Shown here: piece by piece, positions 1 to 11,439 of the stretch | Numbering within the stretch: position 1 is the first letter of the stretch | Layout: the number at the start of each line of letters is the position of its first letter | Origin: Gnetum montanum | Taxonomy: Eukaryota > Streptophyta > Gnetopsida > Gnetales > Gnetaceae | Assembly: GCA_015680685.1 (NCBI GenBank) | Contig: MNCI01027502.1 | Coordinates: 476,086-540,085, forward strand | DNA length: 64,000 nucleotides | Direction: 5' to 3' | Translations under genes and position numbers: made by a program | Notes under the pieces: generated by a model | Seen by the model: only the letters and a program-made list of their open reading frames with translations | Database searches by the model: none | Told to the model about the DNA's origin: nothing

Positions 1-760
1 AACATTGGTGTAGACATTTCCTTTTCTAGTTCCTTCTATCACAACATTTCTGGTGGTTAAATATTGTATTCTACAAGTTTCTTTTGAAAAAGTAATATTG
101 AAATCTGAAGCACAAAGTTGACTAACACTAAGAAGATTATGTTTTAATCCATTAATAAAGAAAAATCTCTTTACAGTTGGAAGATCCTATGATACTGATA
201 CCTATTATAAGAGCCTCCATGTCATCTCCAAAAGTGACTATTCTGCAATTTTTTTCTATGAAGTGGGTGAAGAAGAATTTTTCACCTATCATGTGCCTTG
301 AGTACCCACTATCAATTTACCACATACTAGTTTTGTCATCAGAGAGAGAAATCAAGTTCATTTTAGGCTTCCTTTCTTTTTGTTTCCAAACTTACAAAGT
401 TCCTATCCTAGGTTGTTTTTGCAAAGACCAAGTGTATTGTTTCATCCTAGTAAAGCAATATGCTTCAATATGACTAGATTTTCCACAAAAGAAATAGTTT
501 TAAATTTTTTTCTTTTTACCAAACCTAGATTGATTTTCTTTTGTAGAATCTCTTAGACAACTATCCTTTTGATTTTTTTCTTTGGACTTTTCCAAAGGAT
601 TCTTACTCATCTACTCAATCACATTAGTTAGTCTTTGAATCTTAGCCTTAAGGTTTGAGTTCTCTTTCTTCAAATAAAAGCATTCATCATTAAGAACTTT
701 AATTTTCATCTCCTTTACATGTAAAGCATCTTTTATATCAATACATAAATTTTGAAAAGA
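1..760 (-). pseudogene. copia gag tail, CCHC knuckle and protease remnant
   Basis: Reading the minus strand from about 760 down: a lysine/glutamate-rich coiled coil (NSNLKAKIQRLTNVIE, about 660-605), a knuckle reading YFFCGKSSHIEAYC near 500-445, then IDSGYSRHMIG (about 315-275), VTFGDD...LIIGISIIG (about 240-190) and a stretch resembling the gag-pre-integrase LLVNGLKHNLLS block near 160-130. CCHC knuckle followed by DSG protease is the copia order. The first Cys of the knuckle reads Tyr (TAT for TGT), and a stop sits just before IDSG, so it cannot be functional. Confidence 0.75.
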
Positions 761-1030
761 AAGAACTCCATGGAAAAACATCCCATACCTTTCTTCAAGG
801 TAAATATCATTTATATTGTCATGAGATTTATCAATCTTACATGTATAGTCTCCTCTATTTCTAAAAGCAAATAAAGGAATGAGAGATTTACCTTTGGAAC
901 AAACGTGATATAGGAATTGAGCATAGAAATTGATGAAGCAAATTAGTATTTTTTCTTTTCAAATGTGTCTGATGTTGATAGCCCCTTTCATGTTCACTCT
1001 TGGTGATTAATGTAGAGTGCAAGAGTACTA

Positions 1031-1043
1031 GGCTTCGATACCA
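1031..1043 (-). other. primer-binding site, initiator Met tRNA type
   Basis: On the minus strand the sequence reads TGGTATCGAAGCC, two bases after the LTR end. It differs at two positions from TGGTATCAGAGCC, the site used by most plant copia elements. It fixes the LTR boundary at 1046 and the minus orientation. Confidence 0.8.
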
Positions 1044-1045
1044 AT

Positions 1046-2276
1046 TGAGGATCATAGAACTTAGAATAGGGAAATGAATAAGTTCCTTAACAAAAATCAA
1101 TTGACACAAAAGCCACATCTAAAAATACATGGTTCCCCAACTTGGGTACTCCACACTCAGAGGGTAGATCACTTACCCATCTCCAAACTTTATTGCTCCC
1201 TAAAATGTTGTTTGAAGGGTACCACACCCTGGATAGCTCTAAGCTCCACTCTAGAAGATTCAACATCATGAATCTAATCTAGGTACTAATAAGCTTATAA
1301 TGTGGTTTCAAGAAAACCAAAACCTTTCAAAATTGAGCTTCTCTTCAAAGTGTTGTGATGCTACACTAATCACTCAATCCCAACAGGATGTTGACAAGCT
1401 TAATAATGATGTCTTCTCGCAAGAAGTGCGTCAACCCTAGTGGAGCAACAAGAAAGAGTAAAATAAATTACAAGGGAATGATGCAACTAATTTGCTAGTC
1501 CTTGTACTTTGAAGCATAGTACAATATATCACTAAAATAGTTCAATAAATAGTATAATGAGGTACACGAATAGAATAATGTACATAATGATTACTTGATG
1601 TTGACACTTTCTTGCACACAAAAATTACACTATCCCTAAGAGAATGAAGTCTTATTATATCCTTAATGTTTTAGAAATCACCTCAAAATTCATTCAACAA
1701 CTATTTAATTGCTAGGGCAGATGTCTTATTTAAGATTGGGACATCTCACTACATAGACTTCAATTTAGGAAAGATGTCTCTCTATCAAAGGAGATGTCTT
1801 TGAGGAGATTTCTACATGTAGATGTCTTCTCCACACAAGAGACATCTACTATTTTAGCAAGACATTTTCTCTGATTCTTCTATACTTCGACCAAGACATC
1901 TTTTTCTTTTGGGAGATGTCTTCTTAGCTTTTCTACTTTACTTCTCGAGGCTTACTTTCATTGATTTGGCTCATTCCTGATCTTTGAAATTTCTTCATTA
2001 TGTTGTACTCTTCATCTTTGACCTTGCTCTCACTTTTCTAATGAAGTCCTTATCCAAGCTCTCTTAAGTCCCTAAAGTCTTTATGTTGATAGCTCATTGT
2101 AGATCTCATTCATTGAGTCTTCATTTATGTCTAATAGGTTATTGTGCCTTCCACTTTGATATTTCTTTGTAGATGTCATCTCTTAAGCTCTCATTCATAT
2201 CCTGCAAAAGCATCACACTCCACAACATCTCATATTCTCCTTTTCCATAAGGTTTTGACATACCAAAAGGTCAACA
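1046..2276 (-). repeat. copia 5' LTR (1231 bp)
   Basis: On the minus strand it begins TGTTGACCTTTTGG at 2276 and ends CCTCA at 1046, two bases from the primer site. The middle (about 1725-1925) holds roughly eight copies of AGATGTCT or its complement AGACATCT in both orientations. The partner LTR is outside the window, so divergence cannot be judged. Confidence 0.75.
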
Positions 2277-2820
2277 TAAGGTACATCACAAAAAATGTAA
2301 TAATGCATAGATAATAAGAGTTTAATTCCAACTTGGTGAGAAGAATATTTACTAGAATCCCATATATGTGTTGCAAGTACTAAATTTCAAACATTATGGA
2401 AAGAATCTTACATTATCCATTCAACTTTTTCTTCTAGGCTCATGACCATTTACTATCCATCAAGCCATCAAAAATGTCTATTAGTCAACATACATTAACT
2501 TAAGATATTTCTAGTATCTTGAATAACTAACACTTACACCTCTATGCAAGAATATGCATGCTTTATTTTTTGAATTTCCTCCTCTCAACATAGTCATGGA
2601 AGATATTTTCATCCATTGTAAGATCTTGATGAGGATTAACTAATTTTATGCCTTTATGATAACGTACTTTATATATTTTCATTTTCTTAAATATTTTATA
2701 TACTTTGTTTTCTTTCATTTTATTTTCTTTTTTATTAATTTCATCTAGTCTTGTTGGAAATCTTGGATTTTGTTTAGCTCCACTAAAATTTTTGGAAACA
2801 TTATTCAAGAAAGCTATTAA
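2277..2820. other. unassigned AT-rich interval
   Basis: It lies between the copia LTR and the first sequence that aligns with element E. A lysine-rich 81-codon minus-strand frame (2563-2808) shows no family I recognise. It may be more of element E, into which the copia element could have inserted, but nothing here aligns by eye with elements A or C. Confidence 0.4.
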
Positions 2821-3727
2821 TATTATGATTGATTGATCAAAAAGCCAAAATTTATTTCTAGATTGTGTTTTCTACTAACAATCTATCAATTTTCTAGTGG
2901 TATCAGGTAGTGAGTTCATGACATCCATCCATTCCATTTGTCCCATAAGAAATTAATATCCTAGAATCATAAAGGTTATTTCACATTATAACTAAAAAGT
3001 AACCAATGATCTTGTTATCCAATAAACTAGGAAAGGACCAAGTGGAAATGGAAAATGATGTGACCTCAAGAAAATTTGATATATTTTTCTCTCAACATCC
3101 TTCTTAAGTTCTATGATACTCCACTAGTATATCATCACTCCTATTGTCAATCATATAATAAAGCATGTCTTTGAATGGTGTGGTTCTAGTGAAAAAAAAA
3201 CAACAAACATAACATGGGAATTTAAAGCACATCCCTTAGATTCAATAATGGGATAAAAGCACTACTTATGGGGCTGCAAAGACATGTCATCCATGCCTGA
3301 ATGAACCCCTCTAATTAAGACCCTCTCTACTTCTTTCTTCAATTTTCTTCTTCTCTTAAAATGATGATACTCATTTGGAGTTGTCAAGAACTTTTGATTA
3401 ATGAAGAGATGGAATTTGTTAATGTGAGATCACTATAAATGAAATGGACATGGTCTAGACTTGGAATGGATTGGCATTAAACCATCATAATTATACTATT
3501 TAATAAGGACCTCATGTAACCAAGATTATATATCCCCCATTTCATCTCTCTTTATCATTTAATCACTTCATTTTCTACCACCTTGTTGCCTTATATCATA
3601 GAAAATTATTCAATTTTGTTTTCTAGATAGCATAACCCTCAAATAATACCTTTCATGGATATGTAATTTAATTTAACCCCACCATTCATCATCTTTGGGA
3701 TCCATGGACTCTTTGTGATGAAATTAT

Positions 3728-3781
3728 GCAAGAGCATAATAGACATACAATTACTTTGGGGAGGACCCACTTGCATTCCTT
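3728..3781 (+). promoter_or_regulatory. conserved post-pol noncoding block, copy E
   Basis: It contains TTTGGGGAGGACCCACTTGC. Equivalent blocks occur once each in A, B, C and D, always between pol and the aORF position and in element sense. Role unknown: an internal polypurine tract, a splice signal or part of a promoter are all possible. The CATAAAAGGC stretch before it in B and C is degenerate here (GCATAATAGAC). Confidence 0.5.
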
Positions 3782-4050
3782 TGTCTACCTTAAGTTGAAT
3801 TTCCTAGCCATGGGCCACTTGCTCGATTAGTCATCTTGATAGCATTATAACATCTAGTTTTTCTCTCTTAAGCATCATCACATCCTCAAAAAAAACTCAT
3901 CCAATCCATTCAAATTACTTTAAATTGGCCTAACCTACTCTCTTTCATGTTCTTTCCACTATTCTACCTCTTTTGGCTTTTATTTTTCTCTTGTTTCATC
4001 CTAAATTTTACCCAAAACATCTCTATTACTAAATGAAAAAGATAGCTACA

Positions 4051-4110
4051 GATAACTACATCGATGCATCCTTGTCGACACACTACAAATAGCCTATAAT
4101 TACACACAAT
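4051..4110 (+). promoter_or_regulatory. possible internal promoter, copy E
   Basis: The motif CATCGATGCATCCTTGTCG (about 4059-4077) matches in reverse complement the motif in element A at 20457-20479. It is followed by AATAGCCTATAATTACACAC, which aligns with the TATA-like stretch after the motif in A. It lies about 480 bp before the aORF ATG, nearly the spacing seen in A. Promoter function is inference. Confidence 0.3.
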
Positions 4111-4554
4111 ACTTAGCTCATTTTTCCAAATTACTAAAGGAGCTTTTGCAATTTTTCATAGTCAAAAAACCTTCTAAGCACTCTAGTTTTAACACCACTC
4201 CCCTAATTTTACCTATTTTCCAACTCTCAAGCTACCGTAGATATGCTTTACATCATGGGGGATACAAACCTTAGGCTTTTTAAAAGAAACTTTTCTAGCT
4301 CCCAATGGTTAAACTATTAAAATACTATTAAATTAACTACCATAAAGGATTAAAACAAACAAACAAACTTTGTTAGTTAGGAATAAAGTAATAATAAAAT
4401 AATACCTGTAAACTATGATCATACTATAAGTACTTAAATGATAAACTTCTAATGTCCAATAAATTAATATAACCTGATCTAATGAAGGAAGGTATTCAAA
4501 GAAACAAAGATTATAAACCAAAAAGCTAGTCATGGGTTATGTTTGTGATTTCAT

Positions 4555-7326
4555 ATGGCATCTAAATAAGAATTGCAAGCAAGAGTGCTATCACAACATA
4601 GGAAGAAGTCATCCTGAGGAGAAAGGAGCCAATAAAAACAACCTCAAGAACAAGCAGCTAAGGTGATGCATGCTACTAGGTCTCTTCAGGAGAAAATTGA
4701 AGTAGAATATATTAGGAAATTTTCCACTACAAAGACAAGCTAATTTAGGTACGATGAGGCTCCTAGACTAAAACCTAACCTAGAGGTCATACTTATAAAG
4801 GCCTTCTTAAAGCATATCAAAACCAAGAAGGTCCAAAGTTCTATTTTATAGGATTTAAACTTTGGATCCTTCTTTGAGTGGGCATCGAAGGAGGATAGAA
4901 CATAGTGGTAGGGATCTCCTCTATGGCCTATTCTCTACAATAAGGGAGAGTGGTACATGGGGGAGACATATATATTTTGGAATAATTAACAAGGATATGT
5001 ATTAATGAAAATCAAAGAGATCACCATCTCCTATTTAGTTGAAGCCATTACTGAAGTCCTTGGTTTATCAAACACTAGGGAAAAACTTAATTAAATTTCA
5101 GTGCAAGTAGACCTAGAGGCAAAAAAGGAATGCATCCAGTGATGGTACAAAATGAACCGTAAGAAGTACAGTGCCTTGGCAAAGGTGGAAAGAGCCTACC
5201 TTAAGATCACAACATATCACTTGAACCCAATGATAGTCCAAGTAAGGTTATAGCCTTCTCCTCTAAGGCATGCATGACTCTAAGTAGGAAATTTTTGATC
5301 AACCTACATTAACTCATCTTCCCATAAATCAATAAATGTTTCAAGAAAAATGAAGAGGGTAGGAAGACACTCTCTTTCCCATGTCTAATTAGGAAATTAT
5401 ACAAAAGGAAAGGGATATTTTGCTACTTAAATGACATGATCCACTATACTCTTGTTGCATTATGATAGGAGATGATGAAAGGCAAGATAACAACAAAGCT
5501 ATAGGAAGAGGAGCAGCCACCACCATGATTACCTAAAACTTTAAAAATCACACTAAAGATGCTTGTAGCTATAGAGAAACTTAGAAAATTTCAAAAGGAA
5601 TACTTGTAGTAATAATAAGTATCTACAGGTGGTGGGGAGCCATCCATCTATTGTCTAGCCATGAGCTATCTAAATGAGGTCATAAGGATCATCAACTAGC
5701 TAGATAGTGAGACGATGCTACTATTCTATCCATAACAGAACCATGCATCCATAAGACTTAATCCAAGTAATAGAGGGATCACTATATCCATTCTAGAATA
5801 AGCATTTTCTAAAATTTAGGGAAATTTAGCAACCTTCTCTATCATGTTGGAGGAAGGAGAAGGAAAAATGGTCTTGGTGATGCTATAAAAGGGCCAATAA
5901 ATAGTAGTAGAGGTGGTGGCTAATAGAGTATTTAAAGCCCTTAATGCTCCTACGATGTTTATACCTAACATATTTATCATGGTAGATATCCATGTGTCAA
6001 CATGTGCATGAAGTGGCTTGATAAGTATTGCCTAACATGAGAAGGTGTTGAAAAGATGAGTAGGAGTTAGGTAACTACTTTCAAAGATCTTTGATCTTCC
6101 AAATGAGATTACTACAAACTAGTTGTAGCTACTAGAAGTAAGAAGTAAATTACTGAATGCAAACATGCAACTTAAGGAGGCCACCATGACCAATTGTTAG
6201 TTAGCCACTGAATTTGTAGATTTAAAAGCCCATATCTCATATCCTACCATTCTTTAGACAAATCTTATACAATATGAAGCTTTCTAATAACTTAAATGAA
6301 AATAACAAGAAGTTGAGAATGTAAAATAAATGGTGATCTTTGACACATTCATATCAGAGGCCATGCCAACAACACTAACAAGAACTGATCGTAATCACAA
6401 AGAGAACTTGGTCATCATCAAGGATAATTATTGCCTATGAAATGCTAAGAAATAAAAGGATCAAATGGCTAAATATATTTGCTAGTAGGACTAGCTTGCT
6501 AAGGTTAACTTGGACTTAAGAATATTAATAACTAAAAACAAGAATCTCTCAATGAATGAGGTTTATTCTCTTTACTAGAGGACTACAATTGAGATATCCA
6601 CCTGGAAGAATGAGGCTCTAAAATTTAAAAGAATGAGAAATCACTACAAGAACTAGGTGGGACTACTCAAGGATGTTAATCAAAAGGAAATAAAATTAAC
6701 CAAGGTAAATATAAACAAGATCTTCCAGCAACTATAGTAAAGAGATGATATGTGATAGTCCATCTTTGATGACCTAAATATATACAAGAAGGTAGACATA
6801 TGCCTAAAGGAATTGTAGATCAAGGAGATGATCAAGTATATGAAGCTCACCAACCTCTAATATGCAAACTTTATAATGTTGACAAAAAGAAGGCTAAGGA
6901 GTGGTCTAGAAAAGTAGGTTATCAACTCCTATCTCATCTATAAGATAAATTTCAAGCTTCACAAGAAAAAAAAAAAAAGTTGTTGATAGTCAACATAGAG
7001 CTTGAAGTTCTTAGGAGCAGGTTTACTAATAAATGAACTATTGTTGAGAACCTAATGAGAAGGATGAATGATTACCAGGAGTTGCAAAACATTGTAAAGA
7101 TATTGAATATTGAACATAAAATATTCACAGCTTGATTTATCAACATGTAGAAGATGTTTTTGTCAATGTCATACTTATGAGACATTCCTACACCAACTCA
7201 TCTAGATGAAGTAGCCTATATCTTTATGATTCTTGTAGAAAAGAAGAGAAGATAAAGGTACATCTAGATGCCTTTAAAATTATAGCATCAGTAATGTTAA
7301 GAAAGCCTCAACCCTTAGTAGCATAG
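4555..7326 (+). pseudogene. accessory ORF (aORF) of element E, decayed
   Basis: I do not recognise this family. The ATG at 4555 follows a GTTATGTTTGTG leader also seen before the ATG in element A; the end at 7326 is set by the stop that matches the other copies. The span is 924 codons in length but interrupted by many stops, the first at codon 5. The N-terminal third holds PNLEVILIKAF, LNFGSFFEWASKE, GETYIFWNN and KKYSALAKVERAYLKI, each with a counterpart in A. The rest is rich in Lys, Glu, Leu and Ile and reads as coiled coil; RMNDYQELQNIVK near the end matches RMTNYHELQKIVR in D. No clear signal peptide or membrane segment was noticed. It sits between pol and the 3' LTR, where some plant Athila/Tat elements carry extra ORFs. 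Confidence 0.6.
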
Positions 7327-7600
7327 AGACGTGACAAAGGACCATACAAGTCACAAGTCACAAAGGAATCATATCAAACTTGATCATGTCTCTATCCATT
7401 CAACAAGCACCTATTAAATTTTTTTCTGAATGTCTAATTTTGTTATAAAACTACATCAATTTTTGTAATCTATACAATTAATCACTCATAGCTAGTCAAC
7501 ATAAATTAGTTCTTCTATCTATTAATATAGTTTTAGAATTCCCCAAATTTTGTAAGAAACTTAATCCCAATTTTGTTCACTTAAGAATGATTTTTTAGTC

Positions 7601-7613
7601 AGGTGTGGGGTTA
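7601..7613 (+). other. polypurine tract of element E
   Basis: AGGTGTGGGGTTA lies directly before the LTR start TGATGAAGCC. The surrounding TTTTTAGTCAGG matches the polypurine-tract context in A (reverse complement) and D. It fixes the plus orientation and the 3' LTR start. Confidence 0.7.
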
Positions 7614-8478
7614 TGATGAAGCCTCAATAAGATAGTTTGTGTTAATGCATGCCCCTCATCATATCCGATGATGTGTTAAAGCAAGTACATCAATGCTAAC
7701 ACAAGTGATGCCTCTATAAATGCTCATAACCCTCGCATTTATGATACCTATTAGTCATAACTTAGCCAAATTCTTGTAGTTTCTTTTCATGAAGGTTAGA
7801 ATATTTTCCCTCTAAGTGCCCATAGCATGGATCTAAGTGATTGTATGAAATTTTGTTCAAGTGCATTTGTACTTGGACACATTTGCATGAATGGGAATAA
7901 AATCAATATTTCTATCCATTACAACACTTTTACTAGCATAATTTTACTTTTCTACAATTTTCCTTACATGCAATTTACTAATTATTAAGTATTTAATCCT
8001 ATTATTCATAAGCAACATGAGTACGACCACTTTGAGCATAATATATTAATTCTTTGTAATCCCAGTAGTAAATAATTAGTGTGCCCAGTAGTATACACTT
8101 GGTAACCTAGCAGCATTAATATAAATTTAGGATGTGTACAACAAGTGGAAATGAATACTCTATGTTAGGATAGTTAGTTAATGAAGTAATTAATTATTTA
8201 GTTAATTTAGGAAATAAATATTTATCCATATAATCAATTAGGAAGTAGGAGAAAAATGATAAAAAAGTATAAAAATGAATATCTTATGTCTCAACCATAC
8301 TTAATCATATGCATAGATTAACACTAGTGTGAATTAGGAAGACAATGACTTATAACTACATAATTCACTATTTAAGAATATCAACCACTTAGGTAAATAA
8401 GTCCACATAATTAGACCAAATCACATATGAATACATGTGATTCATCTGGTTGGTCATATGGACTACCCATTACTCATA
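7614..8478 (+). repeat. 3' LTR of element E
   Basis: It starts TGATGAAGCC after the polypurine tract and ends near ACTCATAA, where related LTRs end in CTCATCA. The middle (about 8020-8150) aligns with the reverse complement of the element A LTRs: a GACCACTTTGAGCATA stretch, CACTTGGTAACCTAG, then GGATGTGTACA. The final CA is degenerate, so the end is uncertain by a few bases and no target duplication could be verified. Confidence 0.65.
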
Positions 8479-9659
8479 AAAAAGAAAAGTCTTTCCATTA
8501 TGTTGATGAAAATAAAAGATATCATCATGTAGTTCTAAAATATTCCTATAGGCTTAGTAGTAAGATGTGACATAAGTATGAATAGATGGATTTATGTTAA
8601 GTAAAGAATTTTCTATCTCATTTGAGTATTTTGATATTCTATATTCTTTGAAGTTAAGTTAAATGACTCTAATGATATTTTCATTTTGATCAATTGATGT
8701 AACATGAAGATCTTCTAGATTTATGACCATATGGTGATGAAAGAATTCCCTAGGAATTATTATATGTCTAAACCCTCTCTTAATTGGAAGAAGAAAATCT
8801 AAGATTTCAAATCTAAAGAGGTCAATAAATTGAGTCCCAAACATAAATAATAGAAGCATGTCATGAGTGGGATTTAGACCCACTACTAGGATGATTATGT
8901 GACATGTGAAGTTGGGATATTTTTCTAGACAAATTTGAGCATCCTTGATGATCTTACCGCATGAACATTTTACTTAAGTTGAATAATATTTTCATTTGGC
9001 AAACCATCTAGGATTTTAGAGTTTTATACATCTCAAGGAGCATTACATTTACTATGGATCTTAAGTCCATTAAATAATTATGGACATTCTTTCTTAATAT
9101 GACTAATGTTATTAGAAATAGAGTTGATTTTTCTTAGTATGGTAACTACAAGAAGAAATTTCAAGAATTCTAGCTCCATTTATGAGATTTACTAGCTTTT
9201 CATTCATAGGAACCTTATCTTGTTCTTTAGATTCATTGATCAACACATGTATAGCTTCCTTTATTTCCTTAAATTGTACTAGCTCATACATGGAATTAAT
9301 AGCCTTAATCTTTTTCTAATCTTCTATAAGATCATAATTTTTGCTTTTACTTATAAGCTCAATTTGAAGTTCTAGGTTGTATTTGTAATTAAGTGTAATA
9401 TTTGATTATTATGGTTTCACCTACTAGGAGGAACATATTTTTTTACTTTAAGCTACCAATGTTATTTGTAATATCATTCATTTTTTGAATTAGACATTTA
9501 CTAGTGTTTATTCATTGACCATCACTTACTCAAAAGATGCTACTCATTCATTCTTGGTTTCGTAAGAAACTTCTAAAATCATTACTGACACTTTTTCATT
9601 TTAGTTATTTTGTGATCCTTACATTATATTCTCATATAAGGCTTCAAACTAAGGATAAT
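8479..9659 (-). other. unassigned interval with a degenerate minus-strand coding trace
   Basis: It lies between the 3' LTR of E and the 5' LTR of D. The minus strand has a 74-codon frame (8659-8883) and, upstream of it, short coil-like stretches such as ESKEQDKVPMNEKLVNL near 9230-9180. None matches a domain I can name, nor the aORF copies or the gag/pol regions here. It may be older flanking DNA or the eroded end of another element. Confidence 0.3.
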
Positions 9660-10415
9660 TGATGAAAAAAAACCTTTATATTACAGACTACGATATCATA
9701 TCTACAATATTGTAGATGTGATATTGTAGTTTAACATATGTTGTTGTAGACATGATGTAGTAGACCAAGGTCATGCCTATAGATATGAGTCTACTATAGC
9801 ATTGAAAAGGAAGTTTTTTCAGCACTTGGCGAAATTCTTGTAGTTTATTTCCATAAAACTAGAGTTAGTTGTGAATGCCTACTATATGATAAATTAGAGT
9901 TGTATGACATATATATTCAAGTGAATTTTTTCTAGACACAATTTACAAATAACAATAAAGATCAAGATTGTTTTTCATCATTGTAGCATCTCAAATAGAA
10001 TAGATTTACATTTCCATGATTTTAACTTTTATTATGTCATTTATATTTCCTAAGTCATTTACTATTATAATTTTTATTAGTAAAGTGGAATGAGTATGAC
10101 TGGTTTCAAGCATAAAGTGTATTATTTGATAATCTAATAGTGACTTTGCTTGATTCATTCAATAGTAAAGTTACATTGTAATCCCAGTAATAATTACAAT
10201 AGCCTAGGATATGTATAGAAAGTCAAGAATGAAACTTATCACCATAGGCTAGGATAGCTTCCTTATGTTTACACTTAGCTTACTTAAGAGTCAATAACAT
10301 CATTTTATCATATACCTCACTAAGAGTTAAACCACAGGGCTTACACCTTTCTAATGCTAAGTGGGAAGATAATGATCATGAACTTACTATAAGCTCATTA
10401 ATATAGTTGCACTGT

Positions 10416-11270
10416 TGATGAGTGGTGAGGTACCCCTATACTCAACCATACGAATACAAGCGTTTTCACATGCAATCCAGTCAAACTCCACAGACAGACT
10501 AGTTGTGGCATCTAGATAGTTATCCTTAGGTCGCAGTTTGCTATCTTCCCATCTGGACTAGTATTATATTTGTCACGTATAGTTTAGTCCAAAGTGAGTT
10601 GTATGATGGGTTTCCTAATCTAATGCTACTCTTGAAGGCAATGGAAAGTAATATTATCTAAGCTAGGAGGAAAAGGGTAAGAGAATCTAAACTAGCCTAA
10701 GTGCGATGAGCATCCATTCCTTGATTATCCGTACACATATTGGACTTCATGCATGACTACCACTAGGATTACCAAGCATAGATCCTAGGTACGCTACTAG
10801 GTTACCAAGTAGTCACACTTAAATGCTAGTAATCAAGTCGTACTCATTCCGTGTTCTAATGTGACTTTAAGGGTGAGAGAGACTAATTAGGAAAGTAGTA
10901 AATAATAATTAAATAAATAAATAAATAAAGTGAATGCTACAATGATGAAGTAATTTCGATCTTTATTGCTGATCATGTGCATGTCCAAGTACGTCAAACT
11001 CAAATAAAGGATGTCGTACAATTACATTCACCACACTGTGGGCAGACACTGGAAAATATTCTATCTCTGGAGGGAGAAAACTACCAGAGTTTTGCTACAA
11101 TCTAACATAAAACTTAGAAACAAGGGAGATCCACCTCTTATTTATAGAATCGGTGGCGGGCTGTGATATCGCGTATGCGATATCGCAGTAAAGGATGCGA
11201 TATCGCAGTAAAGGATGCGATATCGTGTCTGGGCATGCAATATTACAGTTGCCCTAACGACATCCCATCA
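10416..11270 (-). repeat. solo LTR, gypsy (element C-like)
   Basis: An 855 bp LTR without internal region, flanked by a perfect 5-bp target duplication, ACTGT at 10411-10415 and 11271-11275. On the plus strand it begins TGATGAGTGGTGAGG and ends CATCCCATCA. It resembles the right LTR of element C (GTACCCCTA, CTCAACCATACGAATA), so it belongs to the same clade and is in minus orientation. A TATA-like CTATAAATAAG reads on the minus strand at about 11150-11139, with 20-bp tandem units upstream of it. It is one of the less diverged pieces in the nest. Confidence 0.9.
11175..11225 (-). repeat. 20-bp tandem units in the solo LTR U3
   Basis: Two exact 20-bp units (11175-11194 and 11195-11214, ATGCGATATCGCAGTAAAGG) and part of a third. 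Each contains the palindrome GCGATATCGC. The array lies directly upstream of the TATA-like box in element sense, where a promoter enhancer would be expected. Confidence 0.85.
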
Positions 11271-11357
11271 ACTGTCCATCCACAAATTATGATCTCATCC
11301 CATGTAAATGGTTGTAACTTATATGGTTGAGTATTGGAATTCTCTAACACTCATCCT

Positions 11358-11376
11358 TAGCATTGTTACTAAGGAT
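11358..11376 (+). other. primer-binding site of element D (tRNA-Asp-like)
   Basis: TAGCATTGTTACTAAGGAT aligns position by position with the sites of A, B and C and with TGGCGCCGTTGCCGGGGA, the complement of the tRNA-Asp 3' end used by plant Athila/Tat elements. Most differences are transitions. It shows that 9660-11356 is a 5' LTR and that the element reads plus. Confidence 0.6.
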
Positions 11377-11439
11377 ATATCAATATTGGTTAGCTAGTTG
11401 ATTTTACATAGTTCATTGTATCAAGTATCACCAAGCCTA

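Larger units (their letters stand above)
1..2276 (-). mobile_element. Ty1/copia LTR retrotransposon, 5' part
   Basis: This is the 5' end of a minus-strand copia element whose body runs off the left edge of the window. Seen: a long LTR at 1046-2276, an initiator-Met-tRNA-like primer site next to it, then a coiled-coil gag remnant, a CCHC knuckle and a protease-like block in the order usual for copia. Only about 280 bp separate the primer site from the gag tail, so the capsid region seems to be deleted. The flanking 5 bp at 2277-2281 (TAAGG) would be one copy of the target duplication; the other lies outside the window. Superfamily is fairly certain, lineage is not. Confidence 0.8.
2821..8478 (+). 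mobile_element. gypsy (Athila/Tat-like) element E, 3' half
   Basis: Plus-strand 3' half of a Ty3/gypsy element. From about 2821 it aligns with the post-integrase spacer of element A in reverse complement (for example TGGTATCAGGTAG near 2899), followed by the conserved block near 3753-3781, the aORF (4555-7326), a polypurine tract and an LTR at 7614. Gag and pol are absent. The left boundary is not defined; the copia element may have been inserted there. Confidence 0.75.
9660..11356 (+). repeat. 5' LTR of element D, interrupted by a solo LTR
   Basis: It starts TGATGAAAAAAAACC and ends CACTCATCC at 11356, next to the primer site. Once the solo LTR and one copy of ACTGT are removed it is 837 bp and aligns along its length with the LTR at 44987-45849 (shared CAAAATTCTTGTAGTTTATT-like core and CTCACTAAGAGTTAAAC). 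The U3 region (about 9686-9730) carries short palindromic repeats such as ACAATATTGT and TAGATGTGATAT. The copies are visibly diverged, roughly one difference in five by eye. Confidence 0.7.
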
